In this document: piece by piece, positions 7,712 to 11,484 of the stretch | Numbering within the stretch: position 1 is the stretch's first letter | Layout of the letters: each line of letters starts with the position of its first letter | Source of the DNA: Chlamydomonas sphaeroides | Lineage: Eukaryota > Chlorophyta > Chlorophyceae > Chlamydomonadales > Chlamydomonadaceae | DNA length: 11,484 nucleotides | NCBI GenBank assembly: GCA_001662425.1 | Contig: BDDC01002640.1 | Coordinates: 1 to 11,484, forward strand | Direction: 5' to 3' | Made by a program: the position numbers and the translations under genes | Notes under the pieces: model-generated | Told to the model about the DNA's origin: nothing | What the model saw: the letters and a program-made list of their open reading frames with translations, nothing else | The model's database searches: none

Positions 7712-7812
7712 GCCCCCAGACCCCAGAATGGGCCCGTAACAGAGATGGAGAGCAGATACCACAAATGCCAGGCATTGCGTCCTCACAGCACGCAGAGGGA
7801 GAACCTGGGGGA

Positions 7813-8424
7813 TCAAATGGAAGCAGACAGAGGAGCACCACGCTTGCGATCACGGGCTGCACGCAGCTCGTCAGCCATGTCGGGCATGAAGTTGCAAGCA
7901 GGCTCCCAGCTGTTGTGCTCAGCAGAGTAACCCGCCCATTTCACCAGATATTCGTGAACGGCGTGCTTGCGACCAGCCTTGCCCAACTGCCAGCAGTGGT
8001 AGGCGAGGATGCGCTCAACAGTGAAGAGCGGCTCGTCCTCAATCCATGTGATGGGCCCAGGGGAGGCAGGAGCGTCAGCGGCCGGGCGGTACGGACGGAC
8101 AAGCCCCACATGGAACATGGGGTGGATGCGAGCCATGGACGTGGGCAACTGCAACCGGACAGCGGCCGTCCCCACCATCCTTTCCACAGGGAACGGACCC
8201 ACCCAGCGTGGCAGCAACTTGTGTGGCCCCTTAGCAAGCGCCCGCAAACTGGTGGTGCTCAACATCACCTGGTCACCAGGCTTGTAGGTGACATCAGACT
8301 TGGTGCAGTTCTAATAGGTGGACGTGCGCTGCTGCTCAGCCTCCAAGCACTTCTTAGCCTTGGCTAGGCGGCTGTGGAAGGAGTGCACAAAGGCGCGGGC
8401 AGTGGGCACAGCCACGTCCAGCTC
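7813..8424 (-). pseudogene. Integrase C-terminus (GPY/F region) with chromodomain
   Basis: The frame shows helical A-K-A-K-K-rich sequence, a TAG at 8313-8311, then YKPGDQVMLSTTSLR and PHKLLPRWVGPFPVERMVGT, the GPY/F module of gypsy integrases. A proline-rich spacer and a chromodomain follow: FTVERILAY ... HEYLVKWAGYSAEHNSWEPA. Chromodomains of this type bind methylated histone tails and steer integration towards heterochromatin. The aromatic positions (Y, W, W) are kept. Pol ends at the stop 7815-7813, about 100 bp before the miniature LTR element. Confidence 0.92.
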
Positions 8425-8655
8425 TCACCAGACAGGCAGAGGGGGATCAAAACCGTAGTTCAGAAAGAACGGACTCTTCCCCGTGGCCCAATTGCGTGCG
8501 TTGTTCATAGTGAACTCTGCCGCAGGCAGATACTGGTCCCAACTAGTAGGCTCACGACCCGCGTAGTTGTGCAGCATGTCTCCCAAGACACGGTTCGCGC
8601 GCTCGGTCTTACCATCCATCACAGTGTCCGTCACAGTGCCCCCACAGTGCCCCCA
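8425..8655 (-). pseudogene. Integrase segment with catalytic Glu, downstream of the repeat patch
   Basis: It reads DGKTERANRVLGDMLHNYAG, the block holding the third catalytic acidic residue of Ty3/gypsy integrases (usually in a G-Q-T-E-R context), then WDQYLPAAEFTMNNARNWAT and GKSPFFLNYGFDPPLP, the conserved 'TG.SPF...YG..P' block. The frame ends in TGA at 8427-8425 after LPVW and continues in the same frame beyond it. Confidence 0.9.
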
Positions 8656-8895
8656 GTGCCCCCAGCGCGGACCAGAATTTGCTAGCAAACTGTGAGCCAC
8701 GGTCGGAGACCATGTTCTTGGGCGGACCGTGCAGGCGCACAACATTGTCAAAGAACTGGCAGGCCAGGTCCTCAGCAGAGCACGAGCCGGTGGTGGGTGC
8801 CAGGAGCACCATCTTGGTTAGGCGGTCAACCAACACCAACACCGAATCATGCCCCCGCTCGGACTTGGGGAGGGCCACAACGAAGTCCATTGATA
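8609..8895 (-). pseudogene. Chromovirus integrase catalytic core (first two Asp)
   Basis: SMDFVVALPKSERGHDSVLV then LVDRLTKMVLLAPT carries the first catalytic Asp (SMDF), and MVSDRGSQFASKFW the second. After SKFWSALG the sequence dissolves into a short tandem repeat (GALGALWGHCDGHCDGW). The expected STAYHPQTDGQTE block is not readable in this frame; it resurfaces, altered, in another frame as VMDGKTERANRVL. Confidence 0.88.
8620..8670. repeat. Short CAGTGCCCC-type tandem repeat disrupting the integrase
   Basis: Units related to CACAGTGCCCC, CAGTGCCCC and CACAGTGTCCG are repeated three to five times. The tract falls exactly between the second catalytic Asp and the catalytic Glu of the integrase and switches the frame, so it arose or expanded after the element inserted. 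Confidence 0.8.
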
Positions 8896-9332
8896 CGCTC
8901 TCCCAGGGCAGGGAGGGGCACCAGGAGCCCGTGGCCCTTACCCAAATGCGCCTTGTTGTGTTGACAGTCGTCGCAGCTCAGCACGAAGTTCTTGATGTCC
9001 TGACGGGCGCCAGCCCACCAGAAGTAACGTTGCAATGCGTCCAATGTGCCGTTGCACCCGGTGTGGCCCCCCAGAGGCCCAGCGTGCACACGTGTGATGA
9101 TCTCACGCCACAGCGTGTCCAGCGCCGGCATGACGATCTGGGGCCCGCCCTCGGCGGGGCGGCGGAGCCAGAAGCCGCTATGGCACAACAAGTCAGTGGT
9201 GTTGGTGGGCACAGAGAACCACACGTCTTCCGCATAGGTGCGCTGAATCAACGTGTGCAGATCAGACCACGGAAGCGGTTCCAGAGCCCCGGGTGGCAAG
9301 GTGCGCACCTGAGGGGTCGGTGCAGTTGTCCC
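8880..9332 (-). pseudogene. Chromovirus integrase N-terminus with HHCC zinc finger
   Basis: The zinc finger HAGPLGGHTGCNGTLDALQR followed by YFWWAGARQDIKNFVLSCDD and CQHNKA has the two His and two Cys in the usual integrase arrangement. It binds the element DNA ends in active integrases. After GLLVPLPAL the frame is lost: the expected W-E-S-V-S-M-D-F block is found one frame away, starting at about 8895. A small indel in a C-rich run explains this. Confidence 0.88.
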
Positions 9333-9785
9333 TCAACCCACCGCGGAGGGGCCATCAGAAGCTGCATCAGAACGCCGGGCAGGAGGTGTGGGCAGAGTCG
9401 GGTGCTGTAGCGGAGCGGACTTGGTCTCCTGAGGGTGAGGGGCAGACCGCACGAAGACAGGGCGTGCATCGGATGCAGGGCGGGGCCCATGGCGCTGCGA
9501 GGCAGTGCGCACACCATCAGATCCGGGGCGGCTCAGATCCGCAGCAATGGTAGGCGTTCCCCCCGTGCGAGCCCGGCTGCACGTGGTAACAGAGGCGCAG
9601 ATCAGAGACTGAAACGAGGGGTGCCTGCTTAGAGCGTCCGCACATACATTCAGAGACCTGGAGCAGTGCTCCCAGGTGTATGTGAAGCAGGCCAGATACT
9701 CCATCCAGCGTGCCTGACGGCGGCTCAGCGTGGGCACCGCCTGCAGGAAGGTCAACGGCTGGTGGTCAGTCTTGATCACAAACTC
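9333..9785 (-). pseudogene. RNase H C-terminal part and linker to integrase
   Basis: Begins EFVIKTDHQPLTFLQAVPTL, with the third RNase H Asp in TDHQPL, then RQARWMEYL and NVCADALSRHP, the usual end of the Ty3/gypsy RNase H region (ADALSR). About 90 residues of Ser/Pro/Ala-rich linker follow, with no motif. TGA at 9335-9333 ends it, and the same frame continues into the integrase. Confidence 0.88.
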
Positions 9786-10497
9786 TCACCCTTCCAGATA
9801 GCAGCACCAGTCGCGCAGGGCATGCACCACCACCAGCAACTCCTGCTCACCCGTGGTGTAGTTACGTTTGGCAGTGTTAAACCGCTTACTGGTAAAGGCG
9901 ACAGGGCGGCCTTCCTGCAGCAGCATGGCGCCAATGCCGTACATGGAAGCATCCGTGACCAGTTCTACATGGAAGGGCGCAGAGTAGTCAGGAAAGCACA
10001 ACAGAATATCCTCAGATATGGCCTTCTTGACCGCCTCGAAGGTGGCCTGGTGTGCTGGCGTCCAGGCATCAGGTCGCAGGAACGCCCCTTCCCGTGTGAG
10101 CTCTGTCAGAGGCCCCGCTAGCGCAGCAAAGTGCCGGATGAACTTACGGAAGTAGTTCACCAAACCTAGGAACTGTCTGAGCTCCGTCAGGTTCTTGGGC
10201 CTAGGCCAGCCATGGATGACAGCTGTCTTGCGAGGATCCATGGGGATGCCGTCGCCCAAGACAATGTAGCCCAGGTATTCAACCTGTGGCTGGCCCCAAC
10301 GGCACTTGGAAAGCTTGATGTAAAACTGCTCACGGCGCAGAATGGACAGAACAGTGTACAGGTGCGCCAGGTGTTCTTCAAGCGTGTTGGAGTAGACCAG
10401 AATGTCGTCCAGATAGCACACCACATAGCGGCCAAGCTGCTCACGGAAGATGCGGTCCATGCAGGCCTGAAAGGCCGCAGGCTCATTGGTGAGCCCA
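9786..10497 (-). pseudogene. Chromovirus RT palm/thumb and RNase H (first part)
   Basis: It starts FGLTNEPAAFQACMDRIF, then carries the catalytic YLDD motif (VCYLDDILVYS), the thumb block GYIVLGDGIPMDP and the FLGLVNYFRKFI connection. RNase H follows with the VTDAS Asp and the GEQELL Glu, ending CCYLEG. A TGA at 9788-9786 stops the frame where an Arg codon (CGA) is common. The downstream protein continues in the same frame with EFVIKTDHQPL, so this is a point mutation and not a frameshift. Confidence 0.93.
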
Positions 10498-10709
10498 CTG
10501 CAGCGGAGCAGGAAGGGGGCCCTGAAGCGTGAGCACGCCAGGGGAGGCCATCAGTGTGTGGTCAGAAAGACGGGGGGAAGCGGGGCGCAGCTGTCAGGTA
10601 CAGCACGCCTAGCATGCGCCGGCAGGCAGGCAGGGTGCGAGGCAGGACCCCTCAGGCCCCCAGGCCCCCGTGCACCCCCAAGGTCCCCCACCGACACAGT
10701 TCAACTCAC
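10498..10709 (-). other. 212-bp spliceosomal-type intron inside the chromovirus RT gene
   Basis: The segment begins GTGAGT (10709) and ends CTCCGCTGCAG (AG at 10499-10498) after a pyrimidine-rich run. It has CTGAC branch-like sites on the minus strand at 10565-10561 and 10597-10593. Joining TT (exon end) to T (exon start) makes a Phe codon and restores the conserved RT block as TVL-A-FGLTNEP. Its length is not a multiple of 3 and it contains stops, so RT cannot be read without removing it. It could be a true intron or an inserted introner-like element. Confidence 0.8.
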
Positions 10710-11125
10710 AAGGCCAGGACGGTCCACTCCATGTGCCCCAGCGGCGTTTGGAATGCCGTTTTGGGGATGTCCTCCTTGGCTATGCGGATTTGGTTGTAGC
10801 CTTGCTGCATGTCAATTGACGAGAAGAACTTGGTGCCCTTGAGCTTGTCGAGCAGGTCATCAATCTGTGGCAGAGGGTAGCGGTTCTTGACCGTGATGGT
10901 GTTCAGCCCTCGGTAGTCGATGCACATGCGTAGCAAGCTGTCCTTCCTGCCGACAAACAGGATGGGCAACAAGAAGGGGGATGAACTGGGCCGGATCATG
11001 CCCTTCTTCAGCAGATCTGTAACTTGGCGCTGCACCTCCTCCAGCTCCTTGGGGCTGAGGCGGTACATTGGGCATGCCACCAGCCGGGTGCCAAGTTGCA
11101 GAGCAGGGGAAAGGGGTAGCGTCAC
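10710..11125 (-). pseudogene. Chromovirus reverse transcriptase, fingers and first palm motif
   Basis: Intact open stretch containing YRLSPKELEEVQRQVTDLL, GMIRPSSSPF, RMCIDYRGLN and YPLPQIDDLLDKL, then the motif A block FFSSIDMQQGYNQI with the catalytic Asp at about residue 105, and KTAFQTPLGHMEWTVL. These are textbook Ty3/gypsy RT blocks. The frame opens at a GTG after a stop, so the listed start is not a real initiation site; normally protease precedes it in the same polyprotein. The stretch ends in a GTGAGT donor at 10709, directly before the expected F-G-L-T-N block. Confidence 0.92.
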
Positions 11126-11484
11126 TGCCGCTAGGGTTCATGCCGAAAAGAAAAGTAGGGTCTTTGGACCCTGCCAAGAGCCCATACCCGTTATGTCCAA
11201 CAGCTACAGACATACATTAGTGCCCTGAGCATTCAGGGACGCCATTGGCCCGTTCTTACAGACCTGCAAGCAGGAGCATCCGCGTGTTGGCCAACGGCGT
11301 CCTGGGCCCCGCTCTAGGGCCGGGCCCTACTCTAGGGTACACAATAGCATGACTCGCACGGCTGTGGAGCGGCGGGACGCGCTGGCGGAGGCATTGAGGT
11401 AACTGCAAGGCTTACCCCTGCCGCAGCGCAGCCGGCCCTGGGGCTGGGGGCCGGAGTTAAGGGGGCTGGGGGGCCGGGGGTCCG
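11126..11484. other. Unassigned GC-rich DNA upstream of the chromovirus RT
   Basis: In an intact element protease and gag sequence would lie here on the minus strand, but I recognise no protease motif (D-S/T-G) or zinc knuckle. A small symmetrical motif, TAGGGC-CGG-GCCCTA, sits near 11315-11330 and CTCTAGGG is repeated beside it. Either the element is truncated here or its upstream coding is too decayed to read. Confidence 0.45.

Larger units (their letters stand above)
7388..7716 (-). mobile_element. Miniature non-autonomous LTR retrotransposon (SMART/TRIM-like) with target-site duplication
   Basis: Two identical 54-bp direct repeats (7393-7446 and 7658-7711) begin TGTAAG and end CTTACA, the TG...CA rule for LTRs. 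They enclose 211 bp without coding capacity. GCCCC lies directly outside both ends (7388-7392 and 7712-7716), a 5-bp target-site duplication typical of LTR integrases. In minus orientation a TGG-starting PBS-like site lies one base after the first repeat and a purine tract (7463-7447) directly precedes the second. The unit is 319 bp without the duplication. Known families of this design are TRIMs and the very small SMARTs. Alternative: the 319 bp could be one LTR of the neighbouring chromovirus with accidentally repeated ends. Identical repeats imply recent insertion. Confidence 0.7.
7813..11125 (-). mobile_element. pol: Degenerate Ty3/gypsy chromovirus, pol region
   Basis: In minus-strand order the region encodes reverse transcriptase (fingers at about 11125-10710, palm from 10497), RNase H, an integrase with HHCC and DDE core, and a C-terminal chromodomain. 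RT-RH-IN is the Ty3/gypsy order, and the chromodomain defines chromoviruses. Gag and protease are not visible: the RT frame closes just upstream of 11125, so the 5' part is either lost or outside the window. Breaks: TGA at 9788-9786, TGA at 9335-9333, a frameshift near 8895-8890, a scrambled repeat patch at 8620-8670, TGA at 8427-8425 and TAG at 8313-8311. All four stops could be C-to-T changes (CGA or CAG), as expected from methylated-cytosine decay. No complete LTR pair is visible for this element. Confidence 0.92.

Noticed and set aside
1909..8313. Alternative genetic code (TAG or TGA read as an amino acid)
   Set aside because: Both TAG and TGA occur in broken genes together with frameshifts and lost catalytic residues, so decay is simpler; a TAG also ends no intact conserved gene here that could test it.
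10198..10216. A 14-bp match between the 54-bp LTR (GCCAGCCATGGATG) and the chromovirus pol
   Set aside because: Short, in a conserved coding stretch of pol, and not extended on either side; probably chance.
11310..11335. Palindrome TAGGGC-CGG-GCCCTA as a regulatory site
   Set aside because: Only 6-bp arms in GC-rich DNA; expected by chance often enough.
1..11484. A CRISPR array or prokaryotic defence system
   Set aside because: No regularly spaced short repeats with unique spacers, no operons; introns and LINE/chromovirus elements point to a eukaryote.

Overview
The window looks like nuclear DNA of a green alga, probably of the Chlamydomonas/Haematococcus kind. This is inferred from the high GC content, short GT-AG introns (about 180-210 bp, with CAG|GTGCGG or CGG|GTAAGC-type donors and TGCAG acceptors), a (CA)n tract, GC-rich minisatellites and the mix of retroelements. 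No bacterial gene organisation is visible, and I cannot name the species.

Layout. Positions 1-58 are a (CA)29 microsatellite, followed by about 400 bp of unassigned DNA. From 471 to about 4750, minus strand, lies a multi-exon gene of unknown function. Six coding blocks join in phase across five GT-AG introns, but one frameshift and one in-frame TAG make it look like a pseudogene. Its second intron carries a GC-rich minisatellite. From about 4750 to 6440, plus strand, lies a 5'-truncated, mutated non-LTR (LINE) retrotransposon with reverse transcriptase and C-terminal zinc-motif remains and a short repetitive 3' tail. It abuts the 5' side of the minus-strand gene and probably cut it. The interval 6440-7390 has no recognisable gene, but holds an 11-bp tandem duplication and a 15-bp inverted repeat.

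The right part (7813-11125, minus) is a degenerate Ty3/gypsy chromovirus pol: reverse transcriptase, RNase H, HHCC/DDE integrase and a C-terminal chromodomain. It is broken by four stops, one frameshift and a repeat-scrambled patch. Its RT gene is split by a 212-bp segment with full spliceosomal-intron signals, and removal restores the RT motif exactly.

Just downstream of pol (7393-7711) sits the most unusual object: two identical 54-bp direct repeats beginning TG and ending CA. They lie 211 bp apart, are flanked by a 5-bp GCCCC duplication, and enclose a PBS-like and a polypurine-like site in the right places. This is the architecture of a miniature non-coding LTR retrotransposon (SMART/TRIM type).

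Together the window reads as a transposon graveyard: a decayed host or transposon gene, a dead LINE, a dead chromovirus with an intron, and a small, apparently young LTR element nested beside it. The dead elements cannot supply enzymes, so the miniature element must have been mobilised in trans.
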